DNA from: Pseudomonas hormoni
GTDB taxonomy: Bacteria; Pseudomonadota; Gammaproteobacteria; Pseudomonadales; Pseudomonadaceae
Direction: 5' to 3'
Length of the DNA stretch: 64,000 nucleotides
Assembly (NCBI RefSeq): GCF_018502625.1
Contig: NZ_CP075566.1
Location: forward strand, 5,397,001-5,461,000
A program made the position numbers and the translations under genes. Below the pieces are notes generated by a model. It made no database searches, was not told where the DNA came from, and was given only the letters and a program-made list of their open reading frames with translations. This document shows, one piece after another, positions 35,582-43,842 of the stretch (position 1 is its first letter; each line of letters begins with the position of its first letter).

Positions 35582-36912
35582 GCCGCTTTTGTCCGCGCGT
35601 CAGCCATCAAGGCCTCGATCTCGACGACCGTTTTCGGTACGCCGCTGGTCAGGATTTCACAGCCGGTTTTGGTCACCACGACGTCATCCTCGATGCGCAC
35701 GCCAATGCCGCGCCATTTCTTCGCTACTTTCTGGTTGTCCGGGGCAATGTAGATCCCCGGTTCCACGGTCAGCGCCATGCCGACTTCCAGCACGCGCCAT
35801 TCGCCGCCGACCTTGTACTCGCCGACGTCATGCACATCCATGCCCAGCCAGTGGCCGGCGCGGTGCATGTAAAACGCTTTATAGGCTTCGCTGGCGATCA
35901 GCTCGTCGACGTCGCCCTGCAACAGACCCAGTTTCACCAGCCCGGCAGTGATGACTTTAACCGTGGCTTCGTGCGCCTGGTTCCAGTGTTTGTTCGGGGC
36001 GATTTCGGCGAAGGCTGCTTCTTGCGAAGCCAGCACCAGCTCGTAGATCGCCTTCTGTTCCGCGGAATACTTGCCGTTGACCGGCCAGGTGCGCGTGATG
36101 TCACTGGCGTAGCAGTCGATCTCGCAACCGGCGTCGATCAGTACCAGATCGCCGCCCTTGAGCACCGCGTCATTCTGCTGGTAATGCAGGATGCAGCTGT
36201 TGCGCCCCGCCGCGACGATCGAGCCATAAGCCGGCATCTTCGCCCCGCCCTTGCGGAACTCGTAATCGAGCTCCGCTTCCAGGCTGAACTCATGCAACCC
36301 GGCCCGGCTGGCCTGCATCGCACGGATATGCGCCTGAGCGGAAATCCGCGCGGCTTCACGCATCACCTTCACTTCCGCCGCCGATTTATACAGACGCATG
36401 TCGTGCAGCAGATGATCCAGCGCAACGAATTCGTTCGGCGGCTGGGCGCCGAGGTGCGCCTTGGAGCGGATCACGTTGATCCAGTCCATCAGGTGTCGAT
36501 CGAACTCCGGGTTGCTGCCCATGGCCGAATACACCCGGTCGCGGCCTTCAATCAGGCCCGGCAGGATGTCGTCGATGTCGGTAATGGGGAAAGCATCGTC
36601 AGCACCAAAGTCGCGGATCGCGCCTTCCTGACCGGCGCGCAGGCCGTCCCAGAGTTCTCGCTCGGCGTTGCGTTCACGGCAGAACAGCAGGTATTCGCCA
36701 TGCTCACGACCCGGCATCAGCACGATAACGGCTTGCGGCTCGGGGAAACCGCTGAGGTACTGGAAGTCGCTGTCCTGGCGGTAAACGTGCTCGACATCGC
36801 GATTGCGGATGGCGACCGCGGCGGCGGGCAAAATGGCGATGCTGTTGGGTTCCATCTGCGCCATCAAGGCCTTGCGGCGACGGCTGTATTCCGATTTCGG
36901 GATATGAATCAT
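35578..36912 (-). CDS. pepP: Xaa-Pro aminopeptidase P
   Basis: A 444-residue M24 metallopeptidase removing N-terminal residues before proline. All five metal-ligand regions are seen: LIDAGCEIDCYASDITRTWP (two Asp), HRAGHWLGMDVHD (His), LTVEPGIYI (Glu) and GIGVRIEDDVVVT (Glu). N-terminal creatinase-like domain begins with SEYSRRRKALMAQM. First of the pepP-ubiH-DUF4442-ubiI run; preceded by the ygfB-like gene 27 nt upstream. Confidence 0.95.
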   Translation of the reverse strand: MIHIPKSEYSRRRKALMAQMEPNSIAILPAAAVAIRNRDVEHVYRQDSDFQYLSGFPEPQAVIVLMPGREHGEYLLFCRERNAERELWDGLRAGQEGAIRDFGADDAFPITDIDDILPGLIEGRDRVYSAMGSNPEFDRHLMDWINVIRSKAHLGAQPPNEFVALDHLLHDMRLYKSAAEVKVMREAARISAQAHIRAMQASRAGLHEFSLEAELDYEFRKGGAKMPAYGSIVAAGRNSCILHYQQNDAVLKGGDLVLIDAGCEIDCYASDITRTWPVNGKYSAEQKAIYELVLASQEAAFAEIAPNKHWNQAHEATVKVITAGLVKLGLLQGDVDELIASEAYKAFYMHRAGHWLGMDVHDVGEYKVGGEWRVLEVGMALTVEPGIYIAPDNQKVAKKWRGIGVRIEDDVVVTKTGCEILTSGVPKTVVEIEALMADARTKAA

Positions 36913-36939
36913 GGGCAGATGGCTTTTCCTGGCTCGCGA

Positions 36940-37500
36940 TTAATGCAACGACGGTTTGGCGGCAGCCGGCGCGTCCGGCTTTTTGGTTTCGGAGAACAGC
37001 AGCAGCGGCGCGACGCGCAGGTATTCCATCACTTCCATGTAGTCACTTTCGCCGTCGTCGGATTCTTCCAGCGCGTCTTGCACCTGGGCGATGGCCGCCA
37101 GATCCTGCAACACTTCGGTGGCCTCGGTGCTCAGCATGCTGCTGTCACGGCAGTTCAGGCCGAAACCGCTGAGGAAGCCCTGGCACCATTGGCCCAGTGC
37201 GGCGGCACGATCAGCCAGCGGCTCGTCATCCGTCGGCAGTAGCAGAACGACGGTCACGTCGTCGCCGGTGAGCTCGCCCTTGACCATCTCTTGCAGGCCG
37301 ATCAAGGCGTTGCGAACGTTGTCTTGCGGCTCACCTTCGAGCAGCTCGGCGGCATCAACCAGCCAGCCTTCGGCATCGAAGCCGGCACCGGCGCAACTGC
37401 GGCCGAGCAGCAAGCCATGCAGTTCGGCAGGCGAGACGGGATGACCGCTGGAAGTCAGCAGCGTGGCGAAGGCTTGGTACGGAGAATTCTGAATGGGCAT
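36940..37500 (-). CDS. UPF0149 (YgfB/YecA-like) family protein
   Basis: A 186-residue helical acidic protein. The block [25 protein letters not shown] near the N-terminus and [13 protein letters not shown] in the middle are hallmarks of the UPF0149 family (YgfB). In E. coli ygfB also sits directly before pepP-ubiH. YgfB of Pseudomonas has been linked to regulation of resistance genes, but this is family knowledge, not visible here. Confidence 0.88.
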   Translation of the reverse strand: MPIQNSPYQAFATLLTSSGHPVSPAELHGLLLGRSCAGAGFDAEGWLVDAAELLEGEPQDNVRNALIGLQEMVKGELTGDDVTVVLLLPTDDEPLADRAAALGQWCQGFLSGFGLNCRDSSMLSTEATEVLQDLAAIAQVQDALEESDDGESDYMEVMEYLRVAPLLLFSETKKPDAPAAAKPSLH

Positions 37501-37629
37501 GGGCAGCTAGGCGCCAGACGGCGCTATGTCTAGAATGAAGGCCTTGTATCCTACATCGACAGACTCGCCAAGACTATTAAAGGCTGTCCGCCAGCTACCA
37601 CTCATCAGACTCAATTTTCAGTGGACACT

Positions 37630-37839
37630 ATGGAAGACACCGACCTGCAAGCGCTGATGGCCAGACTCGAACTGCTGATTAATCGGGTAGAGCAACTTAA
37701 GAGTCAAAACGGACTCCTACTAGCTCAGGAAAAAACCTGGCGCGAGGAACGCGCTCACCTCATTGAAAAAAACGAAATCGCGCGGCGTAAGGTCGAATCG
37801 ATGATTTCGCGCCTCAAGGCCCTGGAGCAAGACTCATGA
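37630..37839 (+). CDS. Small coiled-coil protein (TIGR02449-like), upstream of zapA
   Basis: A 69-residue almost fully helical coiled coil (LQALMARLELLINRVEQLKSQNGLLLAQ...REERAHLIEKNEIARRKVESMISRLKALEQDS). An in-frame GTG lies nine bases earlier, but homologs I recall begin MEDTDLQALMARLELLI, so ATG 37630 is used. Its stop overlaps the zapA start (ATGA), arguing for joint function in cell division; similarity to ZapB in length and coiled-coil nature is suggestive only. Confidence 0.8.
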   Translation: MEDTDLQALMARLELLINRVEQLKSQNGLLLAQEKTWREERAHLIEKNEIARRKVESMISRLKALEQDS

Positions 37840-38153
37840 GTTCAAGCAATAGCGTTACCGTGCAGATCCTCGACAAAGAATACTCGATCATCTGCCCCCA
37901 GGAAGAGCGCAGCAATCTGGTGAGCGCTGCCCGTTACCTGGACGGCAAGATGCGCGAAATCCGCAGCAGCGGCAAAGTCATTGGCGCCGATCGCATCGCC
38001 GTGATGGCCGCGCTGAACATCACGCACGACCTTTTGCATAAAGAAGAACGCCCGGATGTGCAGGCCAGCGGTTCGACCCGCGAGCAGGTTCGCGACCTGC
38101 TGGATCGCGTCGATCTGGTGCTCGCCACCGATCCGGACGTCACCAAGGGCTGA
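37836..38153 (+). CDS. zapA: Cell division protein ZapA
   Basis: A 105-residue ZapA: N-terminal SSNSVTVQILDKEYSIICP beta segment, then AARYLDGKMREIR and the helix DRIAVMAALNITHDLL that forms the dimer/tetramer coiled coil. ZapA bundles FtsZ filaments at the division ring. The 6S RNA gene follows directly, an order preserved widely in gammaproteobacteria. Confidence 0.92.
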   Translation: MSSSNSVTVQILDKEYSIICPQEERSNLVSAARYLDGKMREIRSSGKVIGADRIAVMAALNITHDLLHKEERPDVQASGSTREQVRDLLDRVDLVLATDPDVTKG

Positions 38154-38172
38154 TTCGCCGGACCGCTTGGGT

Positions 38173-38178
38173 TATACT
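38173..38178 (+). promoter_or_regulatory. ssrS: -10 element of the 6S RNA promoter
   Basis: TATACT lies 8-9 nt before the proposed 5' end of 6S RNA; a clear -35 was not assigned. Confidence 0.5.
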
Positions 38179-38181
38179 CGC

Positions 38182-38362
38182 AGCACTCCCTGGGGTGCTT
38201 GCCAGTTGACCACGTCCCTGAGCCGATTCGCACTACCCTGGAGGCTGCACGTTGGGCTGGTGTGCATGTCCGCTAGACGGAAAGCCTTAAAGCCTACTGC
38301 ATCTTCCACCTTGAACTTTCGGGTTCAAGGGCTAAGTCAGCAGCGGTTCATCCGGGGAGCCT
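38182..38362 (+). ncRNA. ssrS: 6S RNA
   Basis: About 180 nt, the size known for Pseudomonas 6S. The closing stem pairs CTCCCTGG (38186-38193) with CCGGGGAG (38352-38359), and GGGGTGCTTGCCAG, CACGTCCCTGAGCCGA and the hairpin TTGAAC-TTTCG-GGTTCAAGG match the Pseudomonas 6S RNA as I remember it. It mimics an open promoter and sequesters sigma-70 RNA polymerase in stationary phase. Located between zapA and fthC, the canonical position. Exact ends are estimates. Confidence 0.88.
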
Positions 38363-38371
38363 GATTCCAGT

Positions 38372-38406
38372 CCGATGCCGGTTTAAATACCGGCATCGGC
38401 TTTTTT
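38372..38406 (+). terminator. Terminator downstream of 6S RNA
   Basis: Stem CCGATGCCGGT / ACCGGCATCGG with a 6-nt loop followed by six T. Confidence 0.9.
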
Positions 38407-38449
38407 ACGGGTACGCTTTGTGTACCCGACCCCTCTGAAGCCCGAATCC

Positions 38450-39055
38450 ATGACCGAACCTGCGCTGCTGCCCCGCCCGCAACTTCGACGCATGCTGCGC
38501 AAGGCCCGCCGCGCACTGACACCCAGTCAACAACGCCAGGCCGCTCGCGGGTTGTACAAGCAATTGTCCCAGCAGCCGTTGTTTCGCCGCGCAAAACATA
38601 TCTCCCTGTACCTGCCCACCGACGGTGAAATCGACCCGCGCCTGTTGCTGCGTGCTGCGCAACGTCGAGGCAAGGCGACTTATCTGCCGGTGCTCAGCGC
38701 CTGGCCGCGAACCAAAATGGTGTTCCAGCGGATTCGTCCTGGCGAACAACTCAAACCCAACCGTTTTCGCATTCTCGAACCCCGGCACAACCTCGCCAGG
38801 CAGCGCAAAGTCTGGGCGCTCGACCTGGTGCTGTTACCCTTGGTGGGATTCGACGATGTCGGCGGGCGACTCGGCATGGGCGGAGGTTTCTACGACCGAA
38901 GCCTGGCGTACCTGGCGCGACGTAAAAACTGGCGCAAGCCGACGCTGTTGGGACTGGCCCATGAATGTCAGAAGGTCGAACGATTGGCTCAAGCGAGCTG
39001 GGATGTGCCGCTGCAAGGAACGGTGACGGACAAGGCCTGGTATTTCGCAGGCTAG
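38450..39055 (+). CDS. fthC: 5-formyltetrahydrofolate cyclo-ligase
   Basis: A 201-residue protein of the YgfA/MTHFS family: N-terminal RPQLRRMLRKARRALTP, the nucleotide/folate loop LVLLPLVGFDDVGGRLGMGGGFYDRSL and the C-terminal GLAHECQKVERLAQASWDVPL. It converts 5-formyl-THF to 5,10-methenyl-THF with ATP. Start MTEPALL at 38450 was chosen over the upstream frame starting within the terminator zone. It follows 6S RNA as in E. coli (ygfA). Confidence 0.9.
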   Translation: MTEPALLPRPQLRRMLRKARRALTPSQQRQAARGLYKQLSQQPLFRRAKHISLYLPTDGEIDPRLLLRAAQRRGKATYLPVLSAWPRTKMVFQRIRPGEQLKPNRFRILEPRHNLARQRKVWALDLVLLPLVGFDDVGGRLGMGGGFYDRSLAYLARRKNWRKPTLLGLAHECQKVERLAQASWDVPLQGTVTDKAWYFAG

Positions 39056-39089
39056 ACGCCACTGGAATCAGCGGCGCCGGAAAGCAGCT

Positions 39090-39242
39090 TCAGCGCTTGA
39101 AGGCCGACGGCTGTTGCTGCTGCGCGATTTCAACCGGTGCATCGGTCTTGTTGTTCCACAGGCTTTGGGCATAGCCAGTGGTCACGACGCCAAGGCCGAA
39201 CAAAATAACCAATATCCATAGTAAATCCGGTTTGCGTTTCAT
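39090..39242 (-). CDS. Small single-pass membrane protein (50 aa)
   Basis: A leftward frame reading MKRKPDLLWILVILFGLGVV..., then TTGYAQSLWNNKTDAPVEIA and a short Gln/Pro tail. It has a positively charged start, one hydrophobic segment (residues 7-23) and a polar tail, typical of a small inner-membrane or signal-anchored protein. A GGGGGGCAATCG stretch precedes the ATG. It lies alone between fthC and the EVE-domain gene, opposite to both. No function recognised; I believe similar small frames exist in other pseudomonads. Confidence 0.6.
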   Translation of the reverse strand: MKRKPDLLWILVILFGLGVVTTGYAQSLWNNKTDAPVEIAQQQQPSAFKR

Positions 39243-39443
39243 CGATTGCCCCCCAAAGGCACATCAACACGATGACAGCAGCGGTTTCCGTTGTAGGTGT
39301 AGGCCGTGCAGCAGCGTCAAGCTTAGAAGGCCGGCATTTTGCGACAACGTGAACTGACACGCAAACGCTGGCGTCAACCGACTGTCGGTTTGTCATAAAA
39401 TTGCCCGACAACTTGCCCACCTGACTCGCAAGGAGCAAAAACC

Positions 39444-39896
39444 ATGGCCTATTGGCTGATGAAATCCGAGCCCGACGAACTCTCGATCAAGGGTCTGGAG
39501 AAGCTTGGAAAAGCGCGCTGGGACGGGGTTCGCAACTACCAGGCACGGAATTTTCTCAGGGCCATGGCGGTCGGCGACGAGTTCTTCTTCTATCACTCCA
39601 GCTGCCCTGAGCCGGGGATTGCCGGGATCGGCAAGATTGTCGAAGCGGCCTATCCGGACCCGACCGCACTGGAGCCGGAGAGTCATTACTACGACCAGAA
39701 GGCCACCGCCGAGAAAAACGCCTGGAGCGCGATTGATGTCGCGCATGTCGAGACGTTTTCCAGGGTGTTGAAGCTGGATTATCTGAAGCAGCAGACGGCG
39801 CTGGCAGAGATGCCGCTGGTGCAGAAGGGTTCGCGGCTGTCGGTGATGCCGGTAACGGCGGAGCAATGGGCTGCGGTTATGGCACTCAAGCCGTAA
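39444..39896 (+). CDS. EVE-domain protein
   Basis: A 150-residue single EVE domain: starts AYWLMKSEPDELSIKGLEK, with WDGVRNYQARNFLRAM and FFYHSSCPEPGIAGIGKIVE, the conserved ligand pocket of the PUA-like EVE fold. EVE domains recognise modified bases in DNA or RNA. The ATG follows CGCAAGGAGCAAAAACC. Stands alone between small gene and REPIN; role not clear. Confidence 0.9.
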   Translation: MAYWLMKSEPDELSIKGLEKLGKARWDGVRNYQARNFLRAMAVGDEFFFYHSSCPEPGIAGIGKIVEAAYPDPTALEPESHYYDQKATAEKNAWSAIDVAHVETFSRVLKLDYLKQQTALAEMPLVQKGSRLSVMPVTAEQWAAVMALKP

Positions 39897-39917
39897 ATTT
39901 CCTGTGCATTTAAGAAT

Positions 39918-40016
39918 GCCATCGCGGGCAAGCCCGCTCCCACAATGATCTCCAGTGACTGCAGTTTTTGCATTCATCCAAGATCCCTGTGGGAGCGGGC
40001 TTGCCCGCGATGAGGC
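39918..40016. repeat. REPIN, GTGGGAGC-type
   Basis: Arms GCCATCGCGGGCAAGCCCGC (39918) and TGTGGGAGCGGGCTTGCCCG (39988), inverted, in the convergent gap after the EVE gene. Confidence 0.85.
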
Positions 40017-40036
40017 CGGCCCGGGCAGCGAAATAC

Positions 40037-40444
40037 TTACTGAATGATGAGGTTGTTGAACAACAAATCTTCAACCACCGGCTTGCCGGTTTCGTCATTC
40101 ATGATCTGCTGGGTCTGCTTCAACGCTTCCTGCCGCAACTTTTCCTTGGCCTCGACGTTGTTCATCGCCTCGGTCGTCTGCTGGGCAAACAGCGCCACCA
40201 ACTGATTACGAATCAGCGGCTCGTTGGCCTTCACCAGCTGGGTCGCCTCATCGCCAGTCACCCGCAGTGCCACATCAGCCTTGTAAACCTTGAGCTTCGG
40301 CGTGCCGTCCAGCCCATAGTTACCCACGAACGGTGGGCTCAGGGTGATGTAGTTAACCTTCGGGGCTGCACCTTCTTTGGCTTCTTCAGCCACTGCTGCC
40401 ACAGGCAGAGACAGGGCCAGCAACAACATGATCCACGCTTTCAC
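40037..40444 (-). CDS. FliL-like periplasmic/membrane protein
   Basis: A 135-residue protein with signal-like N-terminus (VKAWIMLLLALSLPVAAVAEE) and a body typical of FliL proteins outside flagellar operons (VNYITLSPPFVGNYG ... LKVYKADVALRVTG ... IRNQLVALFAQQTTEAM, then RQEALKQTQQIMNDETGKP). Start placed at GTG 40444, which has AAGGAGCGAATT at proper distance; upstream in-frame codons have no ribosome site. Flagellar function not established for this type. Confidence 0.75.
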   Translation of the reverse strand: MKAWIMLLLALSLPVAAVAEEAKEGAAPKVNYITLSPPFVGNYGLDGTPKLKVYKADVALRVTGDEATQLVKANEPLIRNQLVALFAQQTTEAMNNVEAKEKLRQEALKQTQQIMNDETGKPVVEDLLFNNLIIQ

Positions 40445-40594
40445 AATTCGCTCCTTATCCGGTTTGCGGCCTAGCATAACGACCCGCCGCGCAAGCACAA
40501 GCTTATGGCTGACTATCAGGGCGGGGCATGCTCGTTGACCCGTCGACTCACACACCTACACTTATCGGCCATCACTCCCAAAGGAATAGCCCTG

Positions 40595-41572
40595 ATGAAA
40601 GCCGTGCTGTGCAAAGCCTTCGGCCCTGCCGAATCGCTGGTGCTGGAAGAGGTCGCCAGCCCTGTCGCGAAGAAGAATGAAATCCTGCTGGACGTGCACG
40701 CCGCCGGGGTGAATTTCCCGGACACGCTGATCATCGAGGGCAAATACCAGTTCAAGCCGCCCTTCCCGTTTTCCCCGGGTGGCGAAGCGGCCGGCGTGGT
40801 CAGTGCAGTGGGCGAGAAAGTCAGCCACCTGAAAGTTGGTGACCGGGTCATGGCGCTGACCGGCTGGGGCAGTTTCGCCGAGCAGGTCGCCGTTCCAGGT
40901 TACAACGTGCTGCCGATCCCGCCGTCCATGGACTTCAACACCGCCGCTGCTTTCAGCATGACTTACGGAACCTCGATGCACGCGCTCAAGCAACGGGGAA
41001 ACCTGCAACCGGGTGAAACCCTGCTGGTGCTTGGTGCGTCCGGCGGTGTCGGCCTGGCTGCCGTGGAAATCGGCAAAGCAATGGGCGCCCGGGTGATCGC
41101 CGCCGCCAGCAGCGCAGAAAAACTGGCTGTCGCCAAGGCTGCCGGCGCTGATGAGCTGATCAACTACAGCGAAACCAGCCTCAAGGACGAAATCAAACGC
41201 CTGACCGATGGCCAGGGCGCGGACGTGATCTACGACCCGGTCGGCGGCGACCTGTTCGACCAGGCCGTCCGCGCTATCGCCTGGAACGGACGCTTGCTGG
41301 TGGTCGGTTTCGCCAGCGGACGCATCCCGGAGTTTCCGGTCAACCTCGCATTGCTCAAGGGCGCGGCGGTGGTCGGCGTGTTCTGGGGCTCGTTTGCCCA
41401 GCGCCAGCCTCAGGACAACGCGGCGAATTTCCAGCAGCTGTTTGGCTGGTTTGCCGAGGGCAAATTGAAACCGCTGGTGTCGCAGGTGTACCCGCTGAGC
41501 AACGCGGCGCAGGCGATCAATGATCTTGGCCAGCGCAAGGCCGTCGGGAAAGTGGTGGTGCAGGTTCGCTGA
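40595..41572 (+). CDS. NADPH:quinone oxidoreductase (zeta-crystallin type, MDR family)
   Basis: A 325-residue zinc-independent medium-chain reductase. N-terminal GroES-like fold (MKAVLCKAFGPAESLVLEE; HAAGVNFPDTLIIEGKYQ) and Rossmann NADPH motif LGASGGVGLAAVEIGKAMGARVIAA. Start at ATG 40595 with AAAGGAATAGCCC; the longer frame overlaps the FliL-like promoter. Reduces quinones or related electrophiles in the cytoplasm. It marks the left border of the bacteriocin insertion. Confidence 0.9.
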   Translation: MKAVLCKAFGPAESLVLEEVASPVAKKNEILLDVHAAGVNFPDTLIIEGKYQFKPPFPFSPGGEAAGVVSAVGEKVSHLKVGDRVMALTGWGSFAEQVAVPGYNVLPIPPSMDFNTAAAFSMTYGTSMHALKQRGNLQPGETLLVLGASGGVGLAAVEIGKAMGARVIAAASSAEKLAVAKAAGADELINYSETSLKDEIKRLTDGQGADVIYDPVGGDLFDQAVRAIAWNGRLLVVGFASGRIPEFPVNLALLKGAAVVGVFWGSFAQRQPQDNAANFQQLFGWFAEGKLKPLVSQVYPLSNAAQAINDLGQRKAVGKVVVQVR

Positions 41573-41587
41573 ATCCGCGCCGGATAC

Positions 41588-41628
41588 AAAAAGGCCAGAA
41601 CAACTGATGAGGTTGTTCTGGCCTTTTC
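41588..41628 (+). terminator. Terminator after quinone oxidoreductase gene
   Basis: Long stem AAAAGGCCAGAACAAC / GTTGTTCTGGCCTTTT with a 7-nt loop, directly after the stop. Confidence 0.88.
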
Positions 41629-41660
41629 ATTTTCAGGTTTGAAAACCTGTCTGCCAATCA

Positions 41661-41696
41661 TCAATTTCGATTGATGTGGCGGTAATTATGTACCGC
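41661..41696. promoter_or_regulatory. Inverted repeats upstream of bacteriocin gene
   Basis: TCAAT-TTCG-ATTGA (41661-41674) and GCGGTA-ATTATG-TACCGC (41679-41696), about 60-90 bp before the bacteriocin start. Candidate operator; no LexA box or clear pyocin P-box was recognised. Confidence 0.35.
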
Positions 41697-41753
41697 CCTC
41701 ACCGCAAAAGTTTTCATTAGTTTGATGCCAATACAGACACAAGGAGTAACTGT

Positions 41754-43514
41754 ATGAGCGATCAAAACTGGACGCCTGGCTACATGAGTATGGAAGACAC
41801 GCCGATATTCATTTCCCCCAACACCGAACAAATTTTCGGAGAGTATGAGGGCGGTGGATATGGCAATTTCATTCCTCCCACTTACTTCCGCATGACTGCC
41901 AACATTGCAAAGAATTCGATGAGCGTTCGCGGCAATATCGAAGGAGACTACCGTTCAAAACTGAACAGCCTTCCCGGGCAACTACAGTCTGAATTATCCA
42001 GCAACGGTGCAACAATTACAGCATCAAGCACACCGACCGACCTGGCAGCCATCGAGCGCGACAAATTCATTGTCGACAAGATGATTCAATTAAAAACAGC
42101 TGGCCTGCAAAGCAGTTCGATTGAGGCGAACTCTTTCTATGGAAGCGACCCACACAACAAATCACAACGGGACTATATAGAGACTTTCGATAGTTACATG
42201 CGGCGCCAACGTAGCGCAGGGATCAAGACACAGAAACACTGGATAAAATCCTACACTGCTGGCTACTCGGCCCGACTGTATGCCGAATCCATTCGACTTC
42301 TTACGCAGCATTCCAATCAGCTTGATGCCGCTTATGCAGAAGCGCTGGCTCGTGAAGAGGTGGCACGGCTAGCAGAGGCGCAAGCCCGAGTGATTGCCGA
42401 GAGAAACGCGCAAAACGCAGATCTGGCGACCGTCAGCGGTTCAGCAGCAAATGCAAAACCATTACTTATAACTCCAGACGGGCTGATTGCAGGATACGAA
42501 AACCTACCCGTCTCCTTGGGAGGCGCGCTCGATGCGCTGGAGAAAGCCGCAGCGACAATAGGACGCGGTCCATTGGCGACGCTGTTCGCGACAGTCTTCT
42601 ACTCGCCAGGTCTCGGCAACGGCGAGCTGCAGCGCAACCCTGTTGTACTGACCATGCCGCTGTCGCTGCTTGCCGGCAGTAACGATGACTACACAGACCT
42701 GCACACATCAGATTCTGCAAGCGTGCCGTTCCGTGTCACATCGACTACTCGCGGAGAACACACACAGCTTTATCTCTCCCCGACAGGAGAGACCTTGTCC
42801 GACAGGGTCAGGGTCAGAGAAACCAGGCTTGATCCATCGACACATCTCTACACCTTCAGAACCGAAGGCCTTCATCCGAGAACGCTGACCTGGACTCCAG
42901 ACAGCGCGCCAGGCAATGAAGCGTTGGGTTCAACGGAATTACCTGTAGACCGGCAAGACATCAAGATTTACCCAGGTGCCAGGGTCACGCCCGTAGAAGG
43001 CCGAACAGACGAACACCCGGCGTGCGATGAGACCGATACCGACGATTACATTTTATGGTTTCCCAAAGAGTCAGGGATCGACCCCGTTTATGTCATGGCG
43101 AGCCGAAGTGGTCCTCGCTATGAACCGGGAACGGCAACTGGTGCGGGGCAAGTCGTAGGAGCAAACTGGCTCGGAAGCGCATCGGTACACAGTGGAGTTA
43201 ATATTCCTGAACAAATAGCGGACCAATTGCGCGATCAGGATTTCAGGGATTTTAAAGATTTTCGAGAGAGATTCTGGGAGTTAGTATCAAGTGATCCTGA
43301 ATTGGCCAAACAATTCAGCAAATCCAATTTAAAGCTAATGCGTAAAGGCTCAGCCCCCTTCCCAATTCCAGCTGAGCATGCAGGAGGAAGGGACAAGTTT
43401 GAAATTCATCACATCAAAGCCATATCAGATGGTGGGGCAGTATATGATATGGAAAACATGAGAATTACCACCCCAAGAAATCACATTGAAATTCATAAAA
43501 GAGGAAATGAATGA
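41754..43514 (+). CDS. S-type pyocin-like bacteriocin with HNH (colicin E9-type) DNase domain
   Basis: A 586-residue protein without signal peptide. Order: N-terminal receptor/recognition region (about 1-240, ending in an Ala/Glu-rich helix EEVARLAEAQARVIAERNAQ), central Pyocin_S translocation-type domain (about 240-470, e.g. NPVVLTMPLSLLAG, WTPDSAPGNEALG), and C-terminal nuclease (about 475-586). The nuclease carries GSAPFPIPAEHAGGRDKF and the HNH residues E550, H552, H553, H577, H581, spaced exactly like E100, H102, H103, H127, H131 of colicin E9. It would kill related bacteria by cutting DNA. AAGGAG precedes the ATG. The 3' half is more AT-rich than surrounding genes, a sign of transfer. 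No lysis gene is seen. Confidence 0.9.
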   Translation: MSDQNWTPGYMSMEDTPIFISPNTEQIFGEYEGGGYGNFIPPTYFRMTANIAKNSMSVRGNIEGDYRSKLNSLPGQLQSELSSNGATITASSTPTDLAAIERDKFIVDKMIQLKTAGLQSSSIEANSFYGSDPHNKSQRDYIETFDSYMRRQRSAGIKTQKHWIKSYTAGYSARLYAESIRLLTQHSNQLDAAYAEALAREEVARLAEAQARVIAERNAQNADLATVSGSAANAKPLLITPDGLIAGYENLPVSLGGALDALEKAAATIGRGPLATLFATVFYSPGLGNGELQRNPVVLTMPLSLLAGSNDDYTDLHTSDSASVPFRVTSTTRGEHTQLYLSPTGETLSDRVRVRETRLDPSTHLYTFRTEGLHPRTLTWTPDSAPGNEALGSTELPVDRQDIKIYPGARVTPVEGRTDEHPACDETDTDDYILWFPKESGIDPVYVMASRSGPRYEPGTATGAGQVVGANWLGSASVHSGVNIPEQIADQLRDQDFRDFKDFRERFWELVSSDPELAKQFSKSNLKLMRKGSAPFPIPAEHAGGRDKFEIHHIKAISDGGAVYDMENMRITTPRNHIEIHKRGNE

Positions 43515-43789
43515 TGATTTTCAAAGACAAACTTGAAGACTATACAGAATCCGAATTCCTCTCCTTTCTAAATGAATTTTTCGAGGATACAAACGAGCTA
43601 CGAGGAGAGGAGCTAGGGGATTACACAAGCAAACTCGTCCATCATTTTGAGCGCATTACTGAGCACCCCGAAAAGTCCGCTTTGATTTTCTATCCGGCGA
43701 GTGGGCGAGAAGATAGCCCAGAAGGAATTTTGAAAGAAATAAAAGAGTGGCGAGAAGCAAACGGCAAACCCGGCTTCAAACCAGAATAA
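43511..43789 (+). CDS. Bacteriocin immunity protein (colicin E/pyocin Im family)
   Basis: A 92-residue acidic four-helix immunity protein that binds the cognate nuclease. It overlaps the bacteriocin stop codon by 4 nt, with the ribosome site inside the preceding gene. Family motifs: YTESEFLSFLNEFFE (helix I/II), TEHPEKSALIFYP and GREDSPEGI, then IKEWREANGKPGFK, closely like Im9. In Im9 the nuclease-binding pair is Tyr54-Tyr55; here the aligned pair is Phe60-Tyr61. A second ATG at 43514 is also possible as start. Confidence 0.92.
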   Translation: MMIFKDKLEDYTESEFLSFLNEFFEDTNELRGEELGDYTSKLVHHFERITEHPEKSALIFYPASGREDSPEGILKEIKEWREANGKPGFKPE

Positions 43790-43802
43790 TCAGCTCAACG
43801 TA

Positions 43803-43835
43803 AAAAAGCGCGACCGCTCTCGGTCGCGCTTCCTA
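43803..43835. terminator. Bidirectional terminator after immunity gene
   Basis: Stem AGCGCGACCG / CGGTCGCGCT with a 4-nt loop, A-run on the left (T-run for the leftward TonB-like gene) and T-rich on the right. Confidence 0.8.
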
Positions 43836-43842
43836 TTTTCAA

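Noticed and set aside
41640..41753. LexA (SOS) box or pyocin P-box before the bacteriocin gene
   Set aside because: Only ACAG...CTGT in the wrong orientation was found; no CTGT-N8-ACAG.
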